A DNA stretch of 64,000 nt from NCBI GenBank assembly GCA_002381765.1, contig DFXX01000085.1, positions 88,210 to 152,209 of the forward strand, in the 5' to 3' direction. The DNA comes from Bacteriovoracaceae bacterium UBA4097 (GTDB taxonomy: Bacteria; Bdellovibrionota; Bacteriovoracia; Bacteriovoracales; Bacteriovoracaceae). The position numbers were made by a program, and so were the translations under genes. The notes under the pieces are model-generated. The model worked only from the letters and a program-made list of their open reading frames with translations, was not told the DNA's origin and did not search any database. This document shows positions 26,352 to 34,026 of this stretch, in pieces; within the stretch, counting starts at the first letter, position 1; the number at the start of each line of letters is the position of its first letter.

Positions 26352-27629
26352 TTACGAGAAACTTCTTTGCCTTTGATTTTCTCCGATCATTTTTTTGGAA
26401 TGAATTCTTTGTAAATCAACACTGAGGGAGAACTCTGCTTCGGACCTAAGGTTTAAAATTTCCATATGCTCATCAGCAGAACGCTGAAACTCAGCTTTAG
26501 GACATTCTGCCAGTACCTTAAAGGCAGATTGAAGTGTTTTAACCACCTCCATATGTGAAGACCCGGCCTTTGATAATCCATAGAAGGAATCATTAAAAAG
26601 GTCGCTGACTAGAAGTTTTGGAAAATAAAGACGATGATATTTGTGTGGAGTGACTTCACAGCTAGATTCTTGATTCTCCCAATTAATTAATAATCGAACA
26701 ATTGTTCCCACAACATCTATTGCTGTGCCAGGATCATTGAGAGAAGCGGAGAGGGCCTTAATCCCTATACCAGATAAAACCGTCATCCCGTAACGGGGGT
26801 CACTATTGAAAGTTCTTTCTTCTCCAATGGTAATCAACTCTCTGAGCTTTAAAGAGGTTCTTTTACTTAGTTTTTTCTGAGAACTGATAAAGAGAAGGTT
26901 ACTTTGCAGATGAACAAAGGCTCCTACATCGTTTTCCATATAAATTTTAAAGTCTTCGTCCTCAGCGATTTCTGCGAGCCCCTTGATATCGATATTCTGA
27001 ATGTACCCCACTTTATCTGCCAGAACTGGCAGTGCATCTACTGGAATACTCTCTAAAGGACGACACCCAAAGGTAGGTTGATCTGCTCTTAGCTTAAGTG
27101 CTCTCTGAGTAACTTCCTCAACTCTTCGAATGGTGGCGTGAACACTGCCCATCTGCCTTAATTCCTCGACCCATTTAATGACAACCCAAATAACTGCCAT
27201 TAACACAAGCACTGTCGTCAACAGTAGAATCACTCTTCCTTTCTCTCCGTAATAATCCGTTGAGAGCGCAATCAAAGATACAATACTATAAATGAATGCA
27301 CCTAAAAAAATTGAAATAGCAGATTGGGAATTAGAATCATTAATAATAAGAATGGTTGCTCGAGGCGTTGCCTGCTGAGTTGCAGAACTGTAGGCCGCAA
27401 CCATGGTTGAGATGGCAAAGGTCACAACGATGAGCATGGATGAGGCCATCATGCTTAGGATGCTATCGACCGCATCACCGCCAACAAGATCAGCAAATTC
27501 TTCGGGAACATAGACATCAAAGAGAACTCCTGCAAGTGAGGAGACAATACCTAGGAGAGCAAAGAGTGCTGCACGAACGGAAAGACGACGAGAGGTCATT
27601 TGGAAAAAGAATAACCACTGTTTTAACAT
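26352..27629 (-). CDS. DUF2254 predicted membrane protein
   Basis: A 425-residue protein with four to five membrane helices in the first 160 residues, followed by a soluble domain with VGYIQNIDIKGLAEIAE and DPRYGMTVLSGIGIKALS, which are typical of DUF2254. ATG 27629 is chosen because AAGGAAGGAA lies directly upstream; a TTG at 27695 would add 22 residues without a visible ribosome-binding site. The function is unknown. The gene is first in a set with DUF421 and a PAS kinase. A transporter or channel role is only a guess from the topology. Confidence 0.85.
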   Translation of the reverse strand: MLKQWLFFFQMTSRRLSVRAALFALLGIVSSLAGVLFDVYVPEEFADLVGGDAVDSILSMMASSMLIVVTFAISTMVAAYSSATQQATPRATILIINDSNSQSAISIFLGAFIYSIVSLIALSTDYYGEKGRVILLLTTVLVLMAVIWVVIKWVEELRQMGSVHATIRRVEEVTQRALKLRADQPTFGCRPLESIPVDALPVLADKVGYIQNIDIKGLAEIAEDEDFKIYMENDVGAFVHLQSNLLFISSQKKLSKRTSLKLRELITIGEERTFNSDPRYGMTVLSGIGIKALSASLNDPGTAIDVVGTIVRLLINWENQESSCEVTPHKYHRLYFPKLLVSDLFNDSFYGLSKAGSSHMEVVKTLQSAFKVLAECPKAEFQRSADEHMEILNLRSEAEFSLSVDLQRIHSKKMIGENQRQRSFS

Positions 27630-27732
27630 TTCCTTCCTTATTTCATTAATCAACTCCTGATGAAAACGATAGAGATGCGCATAATGACCAGTCAATACTC
27701 ATAGGCATAAACTGACTAGACCACACAGACTC

Positions 27733-27782
27733 TAAAGTCTTAAATGATAAATAAAGTCTTTTAATATAAAGAAAATTATAAT
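27733..27782 (+). promoter_or_regulatory. Promoter with paired direct repeats (activator-type)
   Basis: TATAAT at 27777-27782 is a perfect -10 box. No -35 consensus is present. Instead TAAAGTCTT occurs twice, at 27733-27741 and 27752-27760, 19 bases apart, the second covering the -35 position. This layout is typical of promoters switched on by a DNA-binding response regulator. It drives the sensor gene at 27823. Confidence 0.45.
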
Positions 27783-27822
27783 ATTTTGGAGTTTACTATT
27801 ACTCGCTTCACATAGAGATGAA

Positions 27823-29235
27823 ATGACCAAGAAGTCTATTATCATATTCCTTATCTCATTTATTTTGTTTACCGGACTCATGCATATTGTTACCTCTTTT
27901 GTTCATCAGAAACAGGATGAAAGACAAAGGAGGGAGGCCAAATTAGTTCAAGAAACTATCTCAGATCGCTTTAGGCTTTTTTTAAGACCTCATTTCTCTG
28001 CGGCCGTCATGGCTTCGCAATTCTTTGATGAAGATGACTTTACAAACAAGGACTATTCCTCTCTGGCGTCGAAAATAATGGATCTTCATAAGGAAATAAT
28101 CGGCTTTAATTTATTAAAACCGAACGGGGAAATTTTTCGCATTTTTCCTGCTGAAAATAATATCAAAGCACGAGGGAAGATAACTCAAAATATTGCTGAT
28201 CTCACAAATGCATTAAAAGATGGCCATAAATTTTGGTTCTCAGGTCCATTACAACTCTATCAGGAGCAATTTGGATTTGTGATCTATTCACCCGTCCAGC
28301 ATGGGAAGCTTCTGGGCTGGATATCTCTTGTGATAAGCACTCAAAGATTTATCGAAAAGTTTAAGCTGGAAGAACTGCTTAAAACATATGATCTGAGCAT
28401 TAAGGATGAGCGCTCTGGGCTCAACTATTTCTCGACGGGAGTTCCGGCTCAGAAAGACAATGTGGTCTACGAGACGGAATTAGTCCTCTATGGCCGAAAA
28501 ATTTTAGTAGAAACTTGGAAAAAAAATTTGGATTCGCCATTCTGGTCCTGGAAGTTACAACTCGCCACCAGTGCTCTTCTCTCACTCATTATGGTCTATG
28601 TCATTGGGCTTTATACTCAAAGACAAAAATCCAAAACTCAGTTGAATGAAATAAGCACCATTCTTCAATTAACTCTGAAAGAAGCTCTCAAAAACTTCAT
28701 TGATCTTCATTCTCAAATGGGTCCGAAAGAAAATACGAACTACATGACAAATCTCATTGAGCAAATTAATCTTTTGCAAACGATGGCCCACACAGAAGAT
28801 TACACTGAAGAAGGAATGAAGCAGTTCCTCCCCCTCTTAAAAGAGCAATTAGAGAGCTTTAGTGAAATTATTCAAAAAAAGAATTTAAGTGTGAGCTTTA
28901 AAGAAGAAGCCTTAAAACACATTAATATTTCTTACAGCGGATGGTTGATTCAACATAGTATCATCAGCAATATTCTCTTCCATTCCATTATCTATGCCGA
29001 AGCCGGCTCTAAAATTCATATTACACATGTACAGTCCTTACATAATCATAGAATTCAATTTCAAACCAGTCGCATAGTAGATAATGTGAATCCTCTTGAG
29101 GTAGAGAATGATAGAAGAATCCATGTGGCCAAAAGGGCCCTACAAATTTATCAAGGGGATCTTTTCATCGAAACCAATGATCATAAGGACATGATCATTT
29201 CCATCATCCTACCTTTGAATCCGCAAGTTACTTAG
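27823..29235 (+). CDS. Membrane sensor protein with degenerate histidine-kinase domain
   Basis: A 470-residue protein with membrane helices at about 5-25 and 244-264 enclosing a periplasmic sensor of CACHE or CHASE type (about 30-240; FNLLKPNGEIFRIFP and FGFVIYSPV). The cytoplasmic part is laid out like a kinase but has decayed. There is no clear phospho-His box, the N box is ISNILFHSIIYAEAG with the key Asn missing, and no DxGxG or GxGxG loops follow. The final IYQGDLFIETNDHKD still resembles the last ATPase strands. It is probably a ligand-controlled partner of another signalling protein. The next genes are a KaiC-like ATPase and a receiver. Confidence 0.65.
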   Translation: MTKKSIIIFLISFILFTGLMHIVTSFVHQKQDERQRREAKLVQETISDRFRLFLRPHFSAAVMASQFFDEDDFTNKDYSSLASKIMDLHKEIIGFNLLKPNGEIFRIFPAENNIKARGKITQNIADLTNALKDGHKFWFSGPLQLYQEQFGFVIYSPVQHGKLLGWISLVISTQRFIEKFKLEELLKTYDLSIKDERSGLNYFSTGVPAQKDNVVYETELVLYGRKILVETWKKNLDSPFWSWKLQLATSALLSLIMVYVIGLYTQRQKSKTQLNEISTILQLTLKEALKNFIDLHSQMGPKENTNYMTNLIEQINLLQTMAHTEDYTEEGMKQFLPLLKEQLESFSEIIQKKNLSVSFKEEALKHINISYSGWLIQHSIISNILFHSIIYAEAGSKIHITHVQSLHNHRIQFQTSRIVDNVNPLEVENDRRIHVAKRALQIYQGDLFIETNDHKDMIISIILPLNPQVT

Positions 29236-29296
29236 ATCCTTCTAATGGGTTAACACCCTGAAGCGTTCTACAAAAAGATTCAGCACGTTAAAATCT

Positions 29297-29339
29297 AATG
29301 AGTTCAACTCATTGACTTTAAGAGGGTTTCTATTAGTAT
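29297..29339 (+). promoter_or_regulatory. Candidate promoter and palindrome upstream of KaiC-like gene
   Basis: TTGACT (29312-17) and TAGTAT (29334-39) form a promoter-like pair with a 16-base spacer. AATGAGTT-C-AACTCATT at 29297-29313 is a perfect 17-base palindrome abutting the -35 box, suited to a dimeric regulator. The neighbouring sequence shows no T-run, so a terminator is unlikely. Confidence 0.35.
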
Positions 29340-29433
29340 TTAACTATTGAATTACAGGTAGGTTAGCATCAGCTTTGTTTCAAAAAATAGAAATTCAGAA
29401 TCACTTCCTAGAGTATCCTCAGGTATCCCTGGG

Positions 29434-30888
29434 ATGGATACTATTCTCAATGGAGGTTTTGTTAAAGGCGGCGTCTACTTACTGCTAGGGCCGCCCGGAA
29501 CTGGCAAGACCATTTTTGCCAATCAGATGTGTTTTCATCATGCAAGAATGAAGTCGGGCAATATCGTTTATGTGACTCTGTTAGCAGAGTCTCATGGCAG
29601 AATGATGGAAAATTTAAGACCTCTTGAATATTTTGAAGATAAAGATATTTCAGAGTCAATCCACTATATGGGTGGTTATCATGTCTTGGAAAAAGATGGC
29701 CTCAAAGGTTTCTTAAGATTGATCGCAGGAATTGTTAAAGAAAAGAACGCTAGTATCCTCATGATCGACGGAATGTCTACCATCGGAGAACTAGAGCAGT
29801 CAGCTATCACCTTCAGAAAGTTTGCACACGAACTCAATTCATATCTCAGCTCCTCAGGCTGCACAGCTTTTCTTCTCTCCTCCATGGAAGGTCATCTCTC
29901 TAAGCCAGAGCACACCATGGTGGATGGGATTATCTCTTTCCATTATGAGAATGATGATACTCGGGTAAACAGAAAAATCGAGGTGAGAAAGTTCCGAGGC
30001 AGTGCTCACTACTATGGAAAGCATGTTTATACGATCAATGATAGTGGAATCATTATCTATCCCAAAATTGAAAGCATTCCTCAGACTCATGAGTGCCCTA
30101 TTAAACGTAGGGACAGACTCCCCTTTAAGATTGATGGTCTGGATGAAATGATGAAGGGTGGAGTCTTTTCAAATACCATCACATCGCTGATTGGTGCTGC
30201 CGGCACTGGCAAAACATCCCTGGCCCTGCAGTTTCTGGCAGCAGGAGCCGAGGACGGGCAGAACGGAGTCTTCTTTGGTCTTTATGAGAAGCCAGAAGAG
30301 CTTATGGAAAAATCTGAAGAATTGTCACTTAATTTTCATAGATGGGTTAAGAAGAAAAAGATAGATATTATCTGGCATCCCCAACTTGAACTTGAGCTTG
30401 ATCAGTTAAGTGCAAGCTTAATTGAGACAGTTAAACGCACAGAAGCTAAACGGATCGTTATAGATGGAGTTGATGGCTTCAAGCTTTCATCTACCTCTCC
30501 TGAGAGATTTTTTAGATTTATGACTGCCCTGACTCTTGAATTAAAGAAGTTAGGAGCAACCATCATTATCATTGAGGAAGTATCTACTTTCGGCACCTAT
30601 GAAGGAAGACAAATTGCCGAACTCTCGGCCATTAACGAAGTTGTCATCTATCTTCATCAAGATACGACAGGGGATGAAATTTTTAATGCTTTGAGTGTTT
30701 TAAAGATGCGTAATTCAGCATTTGATAAGAGAACAAAAAAACTAATCATCGATGAAAAGGGTCTCTCAGTGGAAAATATTCTAGAGACTCCGGAGTTAAT
30801 GATAGACAAGACCTCTGGCCCATTCAAATCAGAAAAAAAAGTGAATAAAAAAGTTATAAAAAAAACTTCCAGCAAGAGTAAGAAGTAG
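29434..30888 (+). CDS. KaiC-like two-domain RecA-family ATPase
   Basis: A protein of at least 484 residues with two KaiC/RadA-type ATPase domains. The first P-loop is GPPGTGKT (19-26 from ATG 29434) and the second is GAAGTGKT near 250. Walker B strands are ILMIDGM and RIVIDGVDG. The tail is Lys-rich. In KaiC proteins a segment like R-V-TGIPGLD-IL-GG precedes the first P-loop. Here RVSSGIPGMDTILNGG is encoded, but its first half lies upstream of the ATG, in an open frame with no ATG, GTG or TTG. An ATC at 29368, with AGGTAGG at 29356-29362 before it, may be the real start (506 residues). The 3' end overlaps a receiver gene by one base. This is not a cyanobacterial clock gene by context. Confidence 0.85.
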   Translation: MDTILNGGFVKGGVYLLLGPPGTGKTIFANQMCFHHARMKSGNIVYVTLLAESHGRMMENLRPLEYFEDKDISESIHYMGGYHVLEKDGLKGFLRLIAGIVKEKNASILMIDGMSTIGELEQSAITFRKFAHELNSYLSSSGCTAFLLSSMEGHLSKPEHTMVDGIISFHYENDDTRVNRKIEVRKFRGSAHYYGKHVYTINDSGIIIYPKIESIPQTHECPIKRRDRLPFKIDGLDEMMKGGVFSNTITSLIGAAGTGKTSLALQFLAAGAEDGQNGVFFGLYEKPEELMEKSEELSLNFHRWVKKKKIDIIWHPQLELELDQLSASLIETVKRTEAKRIVIDGVDGFKLSSTSPERFFRFMTALTLELKKLGATIIIIEEVSTFGTYEGRQIAELSAINEVVIYLHQDTTGDEIFNALSVLKMRNSAFDKRTKKLIIDEKGLSVENILETPELMIDKTSGPFKSEKKVNKKVIKKTSSKSKK

Positions 30889-31250
30889 TGCAGAAAAAGA
30901 TCTTAATTATTGAAGATGAATATGATATCGCGAGCACCATGGAACTTAGTCTTGAGATGGATGATCATGAAGTTCGTCTCACCTCAAATGGTCGAGAAGC
31001 TTTAAATGTCCTTGAAAATGAGGCCCTTCCTCATCTCATCATCAGTGATATCATGATGCCTATTATGGATGGCTACGAGTTCACTCGTGAACTTAGGGAA
31101 AATAAAAGATTTTCTAACATTCCGCTTATCCTAACCAGCGCTGCTCAATTAAATCAATCCCTGGTTAATAAAAAAGACTATCAGGCCTTTTTGAAAAAGC
31201 CTTTCGATCTAGAAAACTTCTTAGAAACCGTTAGTAAAATAGTCTCCTAG
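30888..31250 (+). CDS. Single-domain response regulator following KaiC-like gene
   Basis: A 120-residue stand-alone receiver with E9-D10, phosphoacceptor D54 in IISDIMMPIMDG, T83 and K104 in FLKKPF. It starts at GTG, sharing one base with the stop of the KaiC-like gene, so it is cotranslated with it. Receivers fused or adjacent to KaiC-like ATPases are known in several bacteria and are taken to relay phosphorylation. The kinase is not defined; the nearest intact one is the PAS kinase at 24355. Confidence 0.88.
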   Translation: MQKKILIIEDEYDIASTMELSLEMDDHEVRLTSNGREALNVLENEALPHLIISDIMMPIMDGYEFTRELRENKRFSNIPLILTSAAQLNQSLVNKKDYQAFLKKPFDLENFLETVSKIVS

Positions 31251-31254
31251 ATCG

Positions 31255-31623
31255 ATGAGAAAAAAATCTCTTCATGGCCTTACTAAAACCCGCCATTTTT
31301 CGATTAGGCAAAAACAAAGAAAAGTTTCAGATCAAGATATTGAACAGGCCATTCTCAATGGATCCTTGCTGGAGGATGATAATGGCCAAAACTTTCTTCT
31401 GGGGCATCTCCAGGTTACGGTAGATTTAAACAATTTCACTCTTATCACTGTCCATCCTGGTGATAGACCCCATAAAACAAAAAAAATTCTATCCTCTGAA
31501 GAAGCAAGAAAAATCACAGAACTCATTAAGTGTCATGAGGCCATGAAAAAGAAGTCGGACCCACAACCTGAAGAAAATGAATTCTTAAAGTATGTATCCG
31601 ACTTCTCAGTTAAGAAGATCTAG
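31255..31623 (+). CDS. DUF4258-like small protein
   Basis: A 122-residue protein. Residues about 13-75 fit DUF4258: RHFSIRQKQRKVSDQDIEQA, then LNGSLLEDDNGQNFLLG and a final LITVHPGD strand. The fold is related to small RelE/BrnT-like toxins, but many members are stand-alone and no antitoxin gene is adjacent. It begins four bases after the receiver stop and probably shares its transcript. The C-terminal 45 residues are charged and may be disordered. Function is unknown. Confidence 0.7.
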   Translation: MRKKSLHGLTKTRHFSIRQKQRKVSDQDIEQAILNGSLLEDDNGQNFLLGHLQVTVDLNNFTLITVHPGDRPHKTKKILSSEEARKITELIKCHEAMKKKSDPQPEENEFLKYVSDFSVKKI

Positions 31624-31624
31624 C

Positions 31625-32551
31625 TTATTGTGCTGTCGTCCCACCGGTAGTTTGTCCTGTAGTCCCACCGGTAGTTTGTCCTGTAGTCCCACCAGTAGTT
31701 TGTCCCGTCGTTCCACCAGTAGTTTGTCCCGTCGTTCCGCCAGTAGTTGAACCCGTAGTTCCGCCAGTAGTTGAACCCGTAGTTCCGCCAGTAGTTGAAC
31801 CCGTAGTTCCGCCAGTAGTTGAACCCGTAGTTCCACCAGTAGTTTGTCCCGTAGTTCCGCCAGTAGTTTGTCCCGTAGTTCCACCAGTGGTTGTATCGGC
31901 CACCTGATTAATCACAGCACAAGAAATCGGTATATTCACATTCGCTGGCTCATCACCATTAGTCGCCACAGTATCAGGCAAGTTCGTAGATGGACTTACC
32001 CCATAGATAATAACTACTCGACCTTCTAAACTGAAGACCTCCCCCTGGGGCAAGATATCTCTAATTGCAGTCAACGAAGCTCTTTCAACATAATTGTAGC
32101 GACGTCCAATAGGAAAGCCTCCATCGTTTGAAGACTCAATTTGTCTGTCCATACTAAGGAGAACTGGTCCGGCAACTTGCTGAGTTTCTTCCCAGTCCAC
32201 AATTCCGTCTCCGTTTCTATCATCTGCAATGCTCGGACAGGTTACTCCAGTGTGAATGTACTGTTTATGGATGACGTTTTCTGGAGCATCCATACATTCA
32301 ATTTCAAAAGTAACATCGTCCCCATCTACCTCTACTTTACTTACTGCTTTGACATTATTCTCAATGCTGTTATTCACGACCACCATAGGTGGAGTTTGAA
32401 AGACTCCCTCTTCACGTTGCTCATTATCTGGGCTTCCCACTACAACTGTTGTAGCGTCATCGTCATCATCACTCCCACAGGCCACCAGCATTACCATAGA
32501 GGCAACGAGGAGCAGCCTGAGCATTTTTGACATGGGGGATTTCGTTATCAT
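31625..32551 (-). CDS. Lipoprotein with 11 C-terminal TTGGTTGQ/S repeats
   Basis: A 308-residue lipoprotein with a lipobox LVAC followed by an acidic GSDDDDD. Residues about 40-215 form an unknown domain that includes DRNGDGIVDWEE, a possible calcium-binding loop of the thrombospondin or EF-hand kind. The end consists of 11 copies of an eight-residue Thr/Gly repeat. AAGGAG precedes ATG 32551. The repeat tail may be a surface-exposed stalk or a target for glycosylation on Thr. It diverges from purB and has no clear functional partner here. Confidence 0.78.
   Translation of the reverse strand: MITKSPMSKMLRLLLVASMVMLVACGSDDDDDATTVVVGSPDNEQREEGVFQTPPMVVVNNSIENNVKAVSKVEVDGDDVTFEIECMDAPENVIHKQYIHTGVTCPSIADDRNGDGIVDWEETQQVAGPVLLSMDRQIESSNDGGFPIGRRYNYVERASLTAIRDILPQGEVFSLEGRVVIIYGVSPSTNLPDTVATNGDEPANVNIPISCAVINQVADTTTGGTTGQTTGGTTGQTTGGTTGSTTGGTTGSTTGGTTGSTTGGTTGSTTGGTTGQTTGGTTGQTTGGTTGQTTGGTTGQTTGGTTAQ
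31628..31891 (-). repeat. 24-bp tandem repeat, 11 units, in lipoprotein gene
   Basis: Eleven in-frame 24-base units encode TTGGTTG(Q/S), the last one ending AQ. The units fall in blocks by type: Q, Q, then S four times, then Q four times, then the variant. The blocks suggest recent duplication of neighbouring units by slippage, so copy number may vary between strains. Confidence 0.92.
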
Positions 32552-32600
32552 TTTTTACTCCTTGTTAATTAAACTCATTCGTCCATTTCAAAAATCTCGC

Positions 32601-32676
32601 CATCTTGAGAAACCTGTAAACGGCAGGAAAGTCGCAAATGCTTAGCTGCGTTTACACCAAGATGCCTCAGCTTAAG
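32601..32676 (+). promoter_or_regulatory. Structured leader candidate upstream of purB
   Basis: Two nested stems are visible. The outer stem is CATCTTG (32601-07) with CAAGATG (32658-64). The inner stem is GTAAACG-G-CAG (32616-26) with CTGCGTTTAC (32646-55), a 10-bp helix with one bulged G and a 19-base loop. CTTAGCTG (32641-48) can also pair with CAGCTTAAG (32668-76), which would break the inner stem. I do not recognise a known purine or ZTP riboswitch. It may serve either divergent gene. Confidence 0.35.
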
Positions 32677-32733
32677 TAATGATTTAACAGATTGGAACTC
32701 GACACGAAATACTCGGAGATATACAATAACTAC

Positions 32734-34026
32734 ATGATTGAAAGATATAAGATCCCCGATATAGAACAGCTATGGCAAGATGAAAGCCGCTTTAGCTATT
32801 ACCTTAAGGTTGAGATTGCACATCTGCGAAGTCTTGAAAAAGCAAACATTGTGCCTCAGGGACTGGCAGATAAACTTTCCCAAGCCCAGATTAATCCCCA
32901 CCGAATCACAGAAATAGAAAAGACTACAGGCCATGATGTCATTGCTTTTTGCACTAGCATTACCGAGCAATTTCCAGCAGAAGACGGACGTTTCTTTCAC
33001 TTTGGCATCACATCTTCTGACGTTATAGATACCGCGCAATCTCTAATGATCAAAGAAAGTATGCAAGTGGTTGAGAAGGACTTAGCAGCACTAGCTCAGG
33101 CCCTGAGTTCACAGGCAGATCAGACTAGCACTCTTTTATGTATCGGACGCTCCCATGGCATCTATGCAGAAGCCATGATTTTTGGACAAAAGTTTCTCTC
33201 CTTTCTTTCAGAGCTCAAACGCCGCCAAGCTGAATGGAGTGAGACTAAAGATAATCTCACTGGTCAGTTTTCTGGAGCGGTTGGGAACTACACCGTTGTA
33301 ACTCCTGAGTTGGAAGAAGCTACATTAAAAGAACTCGGTCTTAAGGTCGAGGCAGTCTCAAGCCAGGTGATTCCTAGAGATCATTACGCCAAGGTTGTCT
33401 CAACAGGAAGTCTGATTGCCTCCTTACTAGAAAGAATGGCCACTGAATTCCGCCTTCTTCAACATTCAGATGTTGATGAAGTAAGGGAAGGCTTCTCGAA
33501 AGGACAAAAAGGCTCTTCCACGATGCCCCATAAGAAGAACCCCATTTCTAGTGAAAATATTGCAGGTCTTTCAAGACTTATTCGATCCCACATTATGCCT
33601 GCTCTTGAGAACTGTGCACTTTGGCATGAAAGAGACATATCTCATTCTAGTGTTGAGCGGATGATGCTTCCCGATCACTTCGGACTTTTGTCCTATACGC
33701 TTCGTCGGATGAAAAATGTGGTTGAAAACCTGGTCATCGATAGAGAGAAAATAGAATCAAAAGTCAGAGACAACGAGAAGATATACTCTAGTTATGTTCT
33801 TCATCAGCTCATTCAGGCAAATACTTCTGTAAAGAGAGAAGATCTGTATGAAGCTGTCCAAGCGGCCTTCTTTAATTCTAAGACAAAGGAAGAATTGAAG
33901 CTGGAACTTGCTCGAGAGCTAGATGCAAGAAAAATTAAACATGAGGCCCCAAAGTGGATTGATCTGGAAAACTTAAGGGCCCATTATCTAGAGCAGTTTA
34001 AAAAGATTCAAAAGCGAGTCCTTTAA
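32734..34026 (+). CDS. purB: Adenylosuccinate lyase
   Basis: A 430-residue cytoplasmic enzyme with two roles: SAICAR to AICAR, and adenylosuccinate to AMP. The fumarase-superfamily signature GSSTMPHKKNP lies near 260, with HFGITSSDVIDTA near 88 and the catalytic GRSHGIYAEA near 141. ATG 32734 is chosen over an upstream TTG because family members begin MIERY-P-. The ribosome-binding site is weak (GGAG about 15 bases upstream). The gene converges on purM with a 29-base overlap, and supplies the one IMP-pathway step not encoded in the two divergent pur operons. Confidence 0.96.
   Translation: MIERYKIPDIEQLWQDESRFSYYLKVEIAHLRSLEKANIVPQGLADKLSQAQINPHRITEIEKTTGHDVIAFCTSITEQFPAEDGRFFHFGITSSDVIDTAQSLMIKESMQVVEKDLAALAQALSSQADQTSTLLCIGRSHGIYAEAMIFGQKFLSFLSELKRRQAEWSETKDNLTGQFSGAVGNYTVVTPELEEATLKELGLKVEAVSSQVIPRDHYAKVVSTGSLIASLLERMATEFRLLQHSDVDEVREGFSKGQKGSSTMPHKKNPISSENIAGLSRLIRSHIMPALENCALWHERDISHSSVERMMLPDHFGLLSYTLRRMKNVVENLVIDREKIESKVRDNEKIYSSYVLHQLIQANTSVKREDLYEAVQAAFFNSKTKEELKLELARELDARKIKHEAPKWIDLENLRAHYLEQFKKIQKRVL

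Noticed and set aside
31606..31884. Open frame of Arg/Leu/Glu repeats on the minus strand across the tandem repeat
   Set aside because: It is the shifted reading of the 24-bp repeat, has no ribosome-binding site, and lies inside the well-supported lipoprotein gene.
31628..31891. Tandem repeat as a possible CRISPR array
   Set aside because: Units are contiguous 24-mers without spacers and code in frame for a protein tail.
32552..32733. Known purine, PRPP or ZTP riboswitch upstream of purB
   Set aside because: Stems are present, but the conserved core bases of these classes that I know are not visible, so only an unassigned structured leader is listed.
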